Source: an uncultured Eubacteriales bacterium (GTDB taxonomy: Bacteria; Bacillota; Clostridia; Oscillospirales; Oscillospiraceae). From it: a stretch of DNA of 64,000 nt. The DNA is taken from contig ONGJ01000029.1 of the NCBI GenBank assembly GCA_900317375.1, positions 1 to 64,000 of the forward strand, read 5' to 3'. Position numbers and translations under genes: made by a program. Positions within the stretch are counted from its first letter, which is position 1. The number at the start of each line of letters is the position of its first letter. The notes beneath the pieces are model-generated. The model was not told where the DNA came from, made no database searches, and saw nothing but the letters and a program-made list of their open reading frames with translations. This document shows, in pieces, positions 1-7,993 of the stretch.

Positions 1-1
1 A

Positions 2-130
2 GACATGTCACGGCTTCGGGAGCCGGAGGATCCGCTTCATAATGTCGGGATCCGGGTGGTGTTCAATATCGCGAAAGACATCCGGTATCAGTATGTGCTC
101 GGGCTGAATGTCCTGACGCTGACGATCTGA
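2..130 (+). CDS. C-terminal fragment of an unidentified protein
   Basis: An open frame enters from the left edge and ends at the TGA at 128-130, giving about 42 residues ending in DIRYQYVLGLNVLTLTI. The start lies outside the window. The alternating hydrophobic ending is faintly like the last strands of a GHKL-type ATPase domain, but that is a guess and I do not assign a family. The reverse-strand frame over the same bases shows no protein-like character. Confidence 0.5.
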   Translation, partial: DMSRLREPEDPLHNVGIRVVFNIAKDIRYQYVLGLNVLTLTI

Positions 131-185
131 GCATCCGGCGGCCGCTTTCCTTTGGAGGAACAGAAGAAAGACAGCAAAATGATGC

Positions 186-216
186 TTGACTCTCACACTG
201 TGGCAGGCATTATGCT
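186..216 (+). promoter_or_regulatory. MerR-type promoter with 19-bp spacer
   Basis: TTGACT at 186-191 and TATGCT at 211-216 are separated by 19 bp, the overlong spacing typical of MerR-activated promoters. The spacer holds an imperfect dyad centred on CACACTGTG (about 195-203). It lies directly upstream of a MerR-family gene, so autoregulation is inferred. It also argues that the in-frame TTG at 186 is part of the promoter, not a start codon. Confidence 0.6.
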
Positions 217-254
217 TGATGCGAGCTCAACAAGACAGCACAGGAGGTACCGCC

Positions 255-1070
255 ATGCTGAAGATCGGAGAATTTTCGAAACTGTCCAGAGTCAGCGTCA
301 GAATGCTTCGCCACTACGATGAGATCGGCCTTTTGAAACCGGCAGAAACAGACCGCTTCACGGATTACCGATATTACAGAGAGGATCAGCTCCCGACAGC
401 AGGCCGCATAGCCGCCCTGAAGGATATGGGCTTTTCCCTTGCGGATATCGTCAGGATCCTTGAAGTCTATGATGACCGGGAGAAAATGGAGCAGTTTTTC
501 TCAGCCCGGCAGAAAGAACTGGAGGCCTTATCACAGGATACGGCGTATAAGCTGACGCTTCTGGACGCAGCCCGGAAAAGGCTGAGAAAGGAAGAAGACA
601 TGAGTTATAACGTCACCCTCAAAACCATTCCCGAGCGCTATGCCGCTACCGTTCATATGACCATTCCCCGCTATGAAGACGAAGGCATGATCTGGGGCAG
701 GATGACAGAAGAAACCTGCCGGATGAATCTCACGGAGGACGACCCCTGTCTGTGCGCGGTGACCTACCTCGACGGAGAATACAAGGAAGAAAACGTCGAG
801 ATGATGGCCTGGAAGACGGTCAAAGGAAGCTATCCGGATACGGAGCATGTGAAGTTCCGGACGCTTCCGGAGGTTACGGTTGCAAGCTGCACGTACAAGG
901 GAAGCTATACGCAGATCACGGAGGTCTATGCCGCGGTCATCGCGTGGATGGAAGCAAACGGATACGAACCGGCGGCACCGATGTTCAACATCTATCACGT
1001 CAGCCCGCACGAGACGCAGAATCCGGACGAGTTCGTGACCGAGATCTGCTACCCGGTGAAGAAGAAATAA
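255..1070 (+). CDS. MerR-family regulator with GyrI-like effector domain
   Basis: A 271-residue transcriptional activator of the BmrR/TipA type. The N-terminal winged helix begins MLKIGEFSKLSRVSVRMLRHYDEIGLLKP, a classic MerR domain, followed by a coiled-coil dimerisation helix (about residues 75-110). The C-terminal 150 residues look like a GyrI-like small-molecule (multidrug) binding domain, ending in FVTEICYPVKKK, the usual last strand of that fold. The ATG at 255 follows AGGAGG at 242-247; upstream in-frame codons overlap the promoter. No efflux gene is adjacent, so the ligand is unknown. The family assignment is firm; the role in drug sensing is inferred. Confidence 0.9.
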   Translation: MLKIGEFSKLSRVSVRMLRHYDEIGLLKPAETDRFTDYRYYREDQLPTAGRIAALKDMGFSLADIVRILEVYDDREKMEQFFSARQKELEALSQDTAYKLTLLDAARKRLRKEEDMSYNVTLKTIPERYAATVHMTIPRYEDEGMIWGRMTEETCRMNLTEDDPCLCAVTYLDGEYKEENVEMMAWKTVKGSYPDTEHVKFRTLPEVTVASCTYKGSYTQITEVYAAVIAWMEANGYEPAAPMFNIYHVSPHETQNPDEFVTEICYPVKKK

Positions 1071-1090
1071 GCGTTTTCTGAAGAACCTCT

Positions 1091-1115
1091 GCCCCGGCCT
1101 GTATCAGACCGGGGC
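1091..1115. terminator. GC-rich hairpin after merR gene
   Basis: GCCCCGG at 1091-1097 pairs with CCGGGGC at about 1109-1115 around an 11-base loop. No T-run follows, so intrinsic termination is uncertain. It sits between the MerR stop and the next promoter. Confidence 0.4.
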
Positions 1116-1158
1116 AGTCACCGATCCTGACAAAGCCGTCAGAGAATAGAACAATACC

Positions 1159-1187
1159 TTGTCCACAAAAGTCCGCCGTGCTAGAAT
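1159..1187 (+). promoter_or_regulatory. Sigma-A-type promoter for the gamma-glutamyltransferase gene
   Basis: TTGTCC at 1159-1164, 17-bp spacer, TAGAAT at 1182-1187. It lies 74 bp upstream of the chosen start codon and shows that in-frame codons upstream of 1261 are leader sequence. Confidence 0.6.
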
Positions 1188-1260
1188 GAACGAAGCCGGA
1201 AACGCGAAAACGGACCGGCCGAAGCGGCAGATAAGTATGCAGAACCGGGAGGAGATCAGG

Positions 1261-2910
1261 ATGATGAACACGACAGCGGCAGGGAAAACGGCCTTTGACC
1301 CCCTTTGCCAGAAATACCCCTCTCAGCGTTTTCCGATCTATGCACGGGGCGGCATGGTGAACTGCTCGAGCCCGCTTGCCGCGGCTGCGGGGCTCTCGGT
1401 GCTTCGGAAAGGCGGCAGTGCGGCCGATGCCGCGGTTGCCGCGGCGGCCGCCCTCACGGTCGTCGAGCCGACTGCCAACGGGATCGGCTCGGACAGCTTT
1501 GCGCTGGTCTGGTCGGAAAAGGACCGGCGCCTGTTCGGCCTCAACAGCAGCGGCCCCGCTCCCCTGGGCATCAGCGCCGAAAAGGTCCTTGCGGAAGGGC
1601 TGGACCGGGACGGGAGAATGCCGTCGCACGGCTGGACGCCGGTGACGGTCCCCGGTGCGCCGAAGGCCTGGGCGGAGATGGTCCGCCGTTTCGGAAGGCT
1701 GACGCTCTCTGAGGATCTGGCCCCGGCGGTGCAGTATGCCCGGGACGGATATCCCTGCGCACCGAATCTGGCACTGATGTGGAACCGGGCGATCAGGGAA
1801 TACCGGAAGCGCTTGAAGGGACCGGCGTTTGAGGCCTGGTTTCGGACCTTTGCACCGGCAGGGAACAGCCTGCAGGCCGGGGATCTGATTTGCCTGCCGG
1901 ACCATGCCGCGACGCTGGAGGCCATCGGTGAGAGCGGGGCCGAGTGCTTTTACCGGGGCGAAATCGCCCGGAAAATCGACGCGGAGAGCAGAAAGTACGG
2001 CGGCTTTCTGCGCTATGAAGACCTGGCAGGCTTCGAGGCGCGCTGGGTGGACCCGATCCGTGTCAGCTACCGGGGCTGTGAGGTCTGCGAGATCCCGCCC
2101 AACGGCCAGGGCATTGTCGCTTTGATGGCCCTGAACATCCTGAAGGAATTTGATTTTGCCGGGATGGAACCGGCAGAGATCTGCCATCGCCAGCTGGAAG
2201 CTGTCAAAATGGCTTTTGCCGACGCGCTGCACTGGGTGACGGATCCTGCAGAGATGCAGATCGACTGGAACAGGCTTCTGGACCCGGACTGCGGGGCCCG
2301 GCGCGCCCGTGAGATGACGGACCGCGCGCAGGTGTGGAGCCATGCCGTCCCCCCGAAGAGCGGTACGGTATACCTCTGCTGCGCCGACGGCGAGGGCAAT
2401 ATGGTTTCCTTCATCCAGTCCAACTATATGGGCTTCGGCTCGGGCATCGTGGTGGACGGCACGGGCATCGCCCTGCAGAACCGGGGGGCGGATTTCTCGC
2501 TGAATCAGGCGGATGCCAACGTCCTGAAGCCGGGCAAGCGCAGTTATCATACCATCATTCCGGGCTTTCTGATGAAGGACGGCCTGCCTGTCGGCCCCTT
2601 CGGGGTGATGGGCGCGTACATGCAGCCCCAGGGACATGTACAGGTCGTCATGAATACGCTGGACTTTCATATGGACCCCCAGCAGGCCCTGGATGCACCC
2701 CGCTGGCAGTGGATGCGCGACGGCAGCGTGACGGTTGAAAAGCGCTTTGACCGCGGTATCGCCGAAAGCCTGCGGCAACGGGGCCACGATCTGCGCTATG
2801 AGGAGGATGTCTCGCTCTTCGGCAGAGGCCAGATGATTGTCCGCCTGCCCAACGGCGTGCTGGTCGGCGGTACGGAATCCCGCACGGACAGCAATATCGC
2901 CTGTTTCTGA
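1261..2910 (+). CDS. Gamma-glutamyltransferase family protein (YwrD-like)
   Basis: A 549-residue member of the N-terminal-nucleophile gamma-glutamyltranspeptidase family, which cleaves itself into two subunits and transfers or hydrolyses gamma-glutamyl groups. The N-terminal part has GGSAADAAVAAAAALTVVEP and NGIGSDSF, as usual for the large subunit. The autoprocessing threonine aligns with Thr369 in SGTVYLCCAD; the family normally reads TTH there, so the second Thr and His are Val and Tyr. The small subunit has GSGIVVDGTGIALQNRGADF. No signal peptide is seen, so it is probably cytoplasmic, like B. subtilis YwrD. The ATG at 1261 (or 1264) follows GGGAGGAG at 1248-1255. The substrate is not evident. 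Confidence 0.88.
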   Translation: MMNTTAAGKTAFDPLCQKYPSQRFPIYARGGMVNCSSPLAAAAGLSVLRKGGSAADAAVAAAAALTVVEPTANGIGSDSFALVWSEKDRRLFGLNSSGPAPLGISAEKVLAEGLDRDGRMPSHGWTPVTVPGAPKAWAEMVRRFGRLTLSEDLAPAVQYARDGYPCAPNLALMWNRAIREYRKRLKGPAFEAWFRTFAPAGNSLQAGDLICLPDHAATLEAIGESGAECFYRGEIARKIDAESRKYGGFLRYEDLAGFEARWVDPIRVSYRGCEVCEIPPNGQGIVALMALNILKEFDFAGMEPAEICHRQLEAVKMAFADALHWVTDPAEMQIDWNRLLDPDCGARRAREMTDRAQVWSHAVPPKSGTVYLCCADGEGNMVSFIQSNYMGFGSGIVVDGTGIALQNRGADFSLNQADANVLKPGKRSYHTIIPGFLMKDGLPVGPFGVMGAYMQPQGHVQVVMNTLDFHMDPQQALDAPRWQWMRDGSVTVEKRFDRGIAESLRQRGHDLRYEEDVSLFGRGQMIVRLPNGVLVGGTESRTDSNIACF

Positions 2911-2930
2911 GCATTCCCATGTACAGAAAA

Positions 2931-2963
2931 GCCCTCCGGCAGAGTTCCGATCTGCCGGAGGGC
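2931..2963. terminator. Bidirectional terminator between convergent genes
   Basis: A perfect 13-bp inverted repeat (2931-2943 with 2951-2963, 7-base loop). Read on the minus strand it is followed by TTTTCTG, so it best serves the HExxH gene ending at 2993; it also lies just after the plus-strand gene ending at 2910. Confidence 0.8.
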
Positions 2964-2992
2964 TTCGCTGTACAAAGCGCGGGGGCGGCTTC

Positions 2993-3841
2993 TCAGCCCG
3001 GGCTGCTTTCGAAAAGACTGAGCAGGAGGGCAAAGACATCTCGCAGGTCCCGCCCTTTGATTCTTTCCGCATAGCTGCGGATGAGCGCCTTCGCCCGGGT
3101 CATGGCACCCGCAATGTCCTCTTTGGCATAGTGTGCAAGTCTCCCGCCGGGGCGGAAGGCCGTGCCCTCAATGCCGAGGAAGGTTTCGGCAAGGCCGGTG
3201 TCATAGCTGCCGAATGCCTGGATAAGCCCGATCATATCCGCTACGACCTCGTCACGGATCTCGTCGATATCCTTCGGATACTTCGTGCGGCAGACAAAAT
3301 GCGTCAGTTCGTGGTATTTCCGGATGGTGAGCGATTTTGCCTTCCATTCCTGCTCGCCGAGTCCGACCGCAGCAGCGGGAATGTCACTGTAGCTGCCGGT
3401 GCTGAGCAGGATAAAGCTGTCCCGGTAGTTGGCGTTCACCGATGTGAAACGTCGGAATTCTTCGTCCCAGTCACTGCCGCCTTCAGCAAGATAGGCGTCC
3501 CTGTGCCGGCGTATTTTTTCCCAGTTGATCAGGCCCTGCACGGTAACAGCGCCGACGGAATCCGGAATCACCTCCGGCTCACAGCGGCAGGCCAGCGCAC
3601 GGTAGGCATGGACAAAGTCCTCCCGATCTGCCAGAACCAGGACCGGGACTTCGCCGACCGGCGTACTCACAAAACTGAATTCGTCCTCCTCCGAGAAAGC
3701 AAATTCAGGGGCTCTGCGCACGGGCTCGCCCATGAGCACGCATGCCCGATACTCTTCGGTCTCTCTCTCATTCGGCATGATGGGCAGGCAGAGCTGAGGG
3801 TACTGCCGGGCAAGCATGCGGATCGGATGCGTATCATTCAT
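2993..3841 (-). CDS. HExxH zincin-like protein of unknown function
   Basis: A 282-residue soluble protein with no signal peptide. Residues 177-181 read HELTH, a consensus HExxH zinc-protease motif, followed by E198-V-V-A-D202 (ExxxD), the spacing seen for third-ligand regions in several metallopeptidase clans. The rest is not recognised. The ATG at 3841 follows a GGGAGAAAAAGCG ribosome binding site; the in-frame upstream codons encode Cys/Lys-rich junk. It is divergent from the MscS operon. A catalytic protease role is inferred from the motif only; it could also be a degenerate zincin fold used for binding. Confidence 0.7.
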   Translation of the reverse strand: MNDTHPIRMLARQYPQLCLPIMPNERETEEYRACVLMGEPVRRAPEFAFSEEDEFSFVSTPVGEVPVLVLADREDFVHAYRALACRCEPEVIPDSVGAVTVQGLINWEKIRRHRDAYLAEGGSDWDEEFRRFTSVNANYRDSFILLSTGSYSDIPAAAVGLGEQEWKAKSLTIRKYHELTHFVCRTKYPKDIDEIRDEVVADMIGLIQAFGSYDTGLAETFLGIEGTAFRPGGRLAHYAKEDIAGAMTRAKALIRSYAERIKGRDLRDVFALLLSLFESSPG

Positions 3842-3921
3842 CGCTTTTTCTCCCTTCCCGATATGGCAACAGCATAGCACAGCTTTTCTTTGAACGCAAT
3901 CGAAAAAACCGTCTGCATCTG

Positions 3922-3950
3922 TTGTGCTCCTGCCGGTTCTGTGTTAGAAT
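3922..3950 (+). promoter_or_regulatory. Promoter of the six-gene MscS/acyl operon
   Basis: An extended -10, TGT-TAGAAT (TAGAAT at 3945-3950), with a weak TTGTGC at 3922-3927 and 17-bp spacing. It lies 66 bp before the MscS start and no comparable promoter is seen between the following genes. Confidence 0.55.
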
Positions 3951-4016
3951 CAGACAATATGATGTTCTCAGAAAAACGGCAGCCGTCTTTCCGGACGACT
4001 GCGAAGGAGGAACACG

Positions 4017-6998
4017 ATGAGTAAGCGGAAGAGACGCCTTCGGGCGGCGGAAATACTGCTTGTTGCCGTATTTATCCTTGTGCTGTTTGCTGTCGAGGGA
4101 GCGGTTGTTGCAGACTGGTTCAGCAGCAGCATGAAAAGTGCCCTGAACAAAGTCATGAGCTCCATCAATGAGAGTATAAGCAAGAGTCTCGATGACTTCG
4201 ATCAGCAGCTCTGGGCAGAAGAGAGGCTGGTTACGCTGGCTGCCTATTATCTGGAGAATGATGCGCTGGAAGCGGATACGGAGGATTCACTCAGCCATCT
4301 CTGCGAGCTGTTCAACGCAGACGGAGCGTATCTGATTCATAAAAACGGAAAGATGATTGTCGGATACGGTGCCTGTTCACAGGGAAATGTTTTTCAGCAA
4401 GAGCGTTATGAGGCAATCAGGTCGGTGTCAAAAGAATCGCCGTATTCCGGGCCCATTCTTCTTGAGGAGAATACGGAAAATGCTTCGGAGGATGAAGAGG
4501 ATGACACCCTGCCGTTTTTCCAGTCCTACTGTTTGGACAGCGGAAAGATTTTTGTTCTGCAGCGAAGAGTTGCGGCTTCGTCTTATGACCCGGATTCGCA
4601 TCTGGCAATGGAATGGAGCGGATTTGCATCGAACCGCGTCTTCGGCAGCAACAGTTTTTGCTTCGTTACATCAGAGGATGACTCCGAGATTCTGTTTCTG
4701 TCGCAGGAGGATGAAGACAATCATTCGGAACTGGCAGATGCCAAAGTGCCGGAGGAAGCAAGAAAAGCCGGTTTTACAGGCCTTATCGAACTGGAGGGAA
4801 CGGATTATTTCTGCTGTACGATGTACAGCCCGGCTCTGAATCTGTACGCTTACTGCGTGGTGCCGGCCGTCTCCTTTTATCTCGCGGTTCTGTTTGTATC
4901 TGCCAGCGTTCTGATCGTCACGTTTTTCTTCCTTCTCCTGATGCGCATGTATACCCGCCTGCTCCTTCCGGATGCCATCAGAAATCTCAAAAAGAAGGAG
5001 CCGGATAAGAGCTATCGCAGGAATCTGCTGATCCTTCTGCTGGCAGCGGCTGTCGCAACCGTGACAGTCAACATTTTCACGAGTACCTTGTATTTATATA
5101 CAGAGCGCGTCCAGACAAATTCGGATCAGTCCGAACAGCTGGCGGATATCCTCGACGGGTTCGAAGCAAAACAGCAGGCAAGCAGCACCAGATATAATGC
5201 TTTCATTGCGACCATTACGCAGGCCTCGGCCGAGCTCATCCCCCAGAGCCCTGAGTTCATGAAGGCCCCGAAACTGCAGGAGCTCGCCGATGTCATGGGT
5301 GCTGCCCGCATTCTGGTATACGACAACAGCGGGTCCGTGACGGCATCCAGCCGAAATTACAGCAATCTGTCGCTTTCAACGGATCCCGGAAGCATGTCCT
5401 ATGAATTCCGCTGGGTGCTTCAGGGAGAACCGCTGCTGATTCAGGACAAACCGGATGCGAATTATCTGAAAAATCCGTATCGCTTCAGCGGTGCTGCGAT
5501 GACGGATCCGGAGGGCAATTTCACCGGCATGGTACAGATTGCGATGCACCCGTCGGTGTTTGAGAAAATGGAGTCGTCGATTTCCATGAATACGGTACTG
5601 GCCGCGTTTGAAACGGAAAAGAAGGATGTGGCCCTTGCTGTCGATGCCGATACCAAAGAGGTGCTCAGCCCGGATGAGATGTATTCGGATGAGACGGCGG
5701 AAAAACTGGGAATCGCGGAAGAAGTCCTTCAGGATGATTTTACGGGCTTTTTCACGATCAGAAAAGATGAAATGATCGGGAGCTGCCACAGCTGCGATGA
5801 GTATTATGCCATTGTTGCCTCACCTACAGAGCAGATTCCCTCTGCCGGATTCCGGTCCGGTTTGCTGACGGCGCTTCCGGGCATCCTTACGGAAGCAGCG
5901 TACGTCCTGATCCTGATCATCTATGTCAGAAACTGCAGCATGATGACGGAAGACGAAATCCGCGCCCTGGAAAAAGGCAGAAAAAAAGAGGAGAACATGC
6001 TCCGAGAACAGATGCATGACTTTGCCTACCGGTTTTTATTTGTTCTCTGCGCCGTTGTCAGCCTGTTGTATTTCTTCCGTTATTCCCTGTTTCCGAAGGG
6101 GTCGATTGAATACTACATCTTTGCCAATGAGTGGGCCAGAGGATTCCATATCTTTTCGTTCACACGCTGCCTGATCTATATCGCGGTTGCCGTTTTTGTA
6201 CTGGCGACGGTATCCAGGCTGGGTACCGCGGTTGCATCGCTGCTGATGTCCCGGCAGGAGACCTTTGTCCGGATGGGGCTCAGCTTCCTCAAGTACGGTG
6301 TCGGCATCGCGACCGTGTTTGTCTGTGCGAGCCTGCTTGGCGCGCCGACCGCATCGCTTCTGGCCTCTGCCGGCGTTCTGTCTGTCGTGCTGTCATTCGG
6401 CGCCCAGAATATTGTGGCGGATATCATCGCCGGCCTCTTTATTGTCTTTGAAGGGACCTTTAAGGTCGGTGACATGATTACCGTGGACGACTGGCACGGC
6501 CAGGTACAGGAGATCGGCATCCGCAACACGACGATCCGGGATCTGATCCTGGAAGACGTGAAGATCATGAACAACAGCACGATCCGGTCGATCATCAACT
6601 ACTCCGAACGGCCGTGCTGGAGCCCCATCACGGTCGGGGTGGACTATGACACGGATATCCCGGCGCTGGAGGCCGCCTTTGAACGCGAAAAAGCCGGCAT
6701 GAAGAAAAATATCCCGCTCGGCATCGGAGAGATTGTCTATCTCGGCATCGACGAGCTGTCCGGCTCCCAGATGACGCTCAAATTCCAGATCCTGTGCCGG
6801 AACCAGGATCAGCTGAAGGTGAAGAGAGCGCTGAACAGAGAGGTCCGTTTGATGCTGGCCCGCAACGGCTTCATCATCCCGTTCCCGCAGGTTACCATAA
6901 GCACGCGAAAGAACCGGGAGGAGGACGAGGAAGAGGAAATGGAGAGAGAAAAAGAAGAGGAAATGGAAAGAGAAGAGAATAAGGAGCAGACGGAATGA
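4017..6998 (+). CDS. Large MscS-type mechanosensitive channel with two outside domains
   Basis: A 993-residue membrane protein, over three times the size of MscS (about 290). A first membrane segment is at about residues 11-33, then an outside domain to about 275, paired segments at about 280-310 and 337-358, a second outside domain to about 612, and four or five further segments. The canonical MscS pore helix and beta domain are at about 779-875 (LLASAGVLSVVLSFGAQNIV, then FEGTFKVGDMITVDDWHGQV). The last 30 residues are nearly all Glu, Lys and Arg. RBS GAAGGAGG is at about 4003-4010. The two outside domains suggest ligand or stress sensing coupled to gating, which is inference. The next gene starts within its stop (ATGA). 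Confidence 0.88.
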   Translation: MSKRKRRLRAAEILLVAVFILVLFAVEGAVVADWFSSSMKSALNKVMSSINESISKSLDDFDQQLWAEERLVTLAAYYLENDALEADTEDSLSHLCELFNADGAYLIHKNGKMIVGYGACSQGNVFQQERYEAIRSVSKESPYSGPILLEENTENASEDEEDDTLPFFQSYCLDSGKIFVLQRRVAASSYDPDSHLAMEWSGFASNRVFGSNSFCFVTSEDDSEILFLSQEDEDNHSELADAKVPEEARKAGFTGLIELEGTDYFCCTMYSPALNLYAYCVVPAVSFYLAVLFVSASVLIVTFFFLLLMRMYTRLLLPDAIRNLKKKEPDKSYRRNLLILLLAAAVATVTVNIFTSTLYLYTERVQTNSDQSEQLADILDGFEAKQQASSTRYNAFIATITQASAELIPQSPEFMKAPKLQELADVMGAARILVYDNSGSVTASSRNYSNLSLSTDPGSMSYEFRWVLQGEPLLIQDKPDANYLKNPYRFSGAAMTDPEGNFTGMVQIAMHPSVFEKMESSISMNTVLAAFETEKKDVALAVDADTKEVLSPDEMYSDETAEKLGIAEEVLQDDFTGFFTIRKDEMIGSCHSCDEYYAIVASPTEQIPSAGFRSGLLTALPGILTEAAYVLILIIYVRNCSMMTEDEIRALEKGRKKEENMLREQMHDFAYRFLFVLCAVVSLLYFFRYSLFPKGSIEYYIFANEWARGFHIFSFTRCLIYIAVAVFVLATVSRLGTAVASLLMSRQETFVRMGLSFLKYGVGIATVFVCASLLGAPTASLLASAGVLSVVLSFGAQNIVADIIAGLFIVFEGTFKVGDMITVDDWHGQVQEIGIRNTTIRDLILEDVKIMNNSTIRSIINYSERPCWSPITVGVDYDTDIPALEAAFEREKAGMKKNIPLGIGEIVYLGIDELSGSQMTLKFQILCRNQDQLKVKRALNREVRLMLARNGFIIPFPQVTISTRKNREEDEEEEMEREKEEEMEREENKEQTE

Positions 6999-7969
6999 AA
7001 AAGAGTACAAAAATATGGCTGCTGACCGGCGGCGCCCTCGGCACGGCAGGCCTGTCTACGGGCATCGCCTCGCTGGTGCTGTTCCGCAAGACCATGCCGC
7101 GCCCCGGGGAACCCAGCCCGGACATTGTTGATGAGTTTGCCGACCGGGAAAAGATGGAAGAATACACCGTCAGAATGGCGCCCGTAGGCGAATGGATGGA
7201 GAAGCAGACCCCGGAGGATGTGTTCATCCGCTCCCGGGACGGGCTGCGCCTGCACGCCCTCTATATCCCCGCTCAGAATCCGTCCGATAAACTGGTGATT
7301 CTCCACCACGGCTTTACCAGCCAGGCCGTGCACAACGCAAGCCACGCCAAGTTTTTCCATGAACAGGGCTATGAGGTGCTGCTGCTGGATCTGCGCGCGC
7401 ACGGGGAAAGCGAAGGCAAATACGTGGGCTTCGGAATCCTGGACCGTTTTGACACGCTGGAATGGATCCGCTACGCGCGGGAGCGCTTCGGGAAAGACAT
7501 CCGGATCGTTCTTCACGGCACCTCCATGGGCGGAACAACCGTGCTGATGGCCCTTGGTCTGCCTGAGGTTCAGGAGGCCGTTTCGGCGGTGATTGCGGAC
7601 TGTGCCTTCACCTCTCCCGGCGAGATCTTCTCGCATGTGATCCGTAAGGACTATCACCTGCCCCCCGAGCCCATCATCAGGGTCAACGGCCTTTACTCCC
7701 GAATTCTTTCGGGCTACCGCTTTGACGAGTATTCTACTTTGGACGCGCTGAAGGACAACCGTGTTCCGGTCCTGTTTGTCCACGGAAAGGAGGATAAATT
7801 CGTCCCCACCTGGATGAGTCAGAAAAACTATGACGCCTGCCCCTCCAAAAAGCGTCTTCTGATGGTCGAGAATGCCGGACACGGCTCCAGCATCTTTGAG
7901 AACCAGCCGCTTTATGAGCAGACCGAAAAGGAATTTCTTGCCGATGCGCTGGGCGCAGAAGCAGATTAA
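6995..7969 (+). CDS. Membrane-anchored alpha/beta hydrolase
   Basis: A 324-residue serine hydrolase. Residues about 7-30 form an N-terminal hydrophobic anchor or uncleaved signal. The fold follows: HHGFTS (oxyanion region), DLRAHGESEG, the nucleophile elbow HGTSMGGTT (Ser), the acid in VHGKEDKFVP and the His in AGHGSS, so the triad is complete. It overlaps the channel gene by four bases (ATGA), implying translational coupling, and is 24 bp ahead of the condensation-domain gene. In this setting it could be a thioesterase or an esterase releasing or trimming an acylated product; the sequence alone does not distinguish these. Confidence 0.88.
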   Translation: MKKSTKIWLLTGGALGTAGLSTGIASLVLFRKTMPRPGEPSPDIVDEFADREKMEEYTVRMAPVGEWMEKQTPEDVFIRSRDGLRLHALYIPAQNPSDKLVILHHGFTSQAVHNASHAKFFHEQGYEVLLLDLRAHGESEGKYVGFGILDRFDTLEWIRYARERFGKDIRIVLHGTSMGGTTVLMALGLPEVQEAVSAVIADCAFTSPGEIFSHVIRKDYHLPPEPIIRVNGLYSRILSGYRFDEYSTLDALKDNRVPVLFVHGKEDKFVPTWMSQKNYDACPSKKRLLMVENAGHGSSIFENQPLYEQTEKEFLADALGAEAD

Positions 7970-7993
7970 AAAATACAGCAAGGGAAGTGACAC

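Noticed and set aside
1000..3072. Very long minus-strand open frame across the gamma-glutamyltransferase gene
   Set aside because: Antisense shadow in GC-rich DNA; the plus strand has family motifs, promoter and ribosome binding site.
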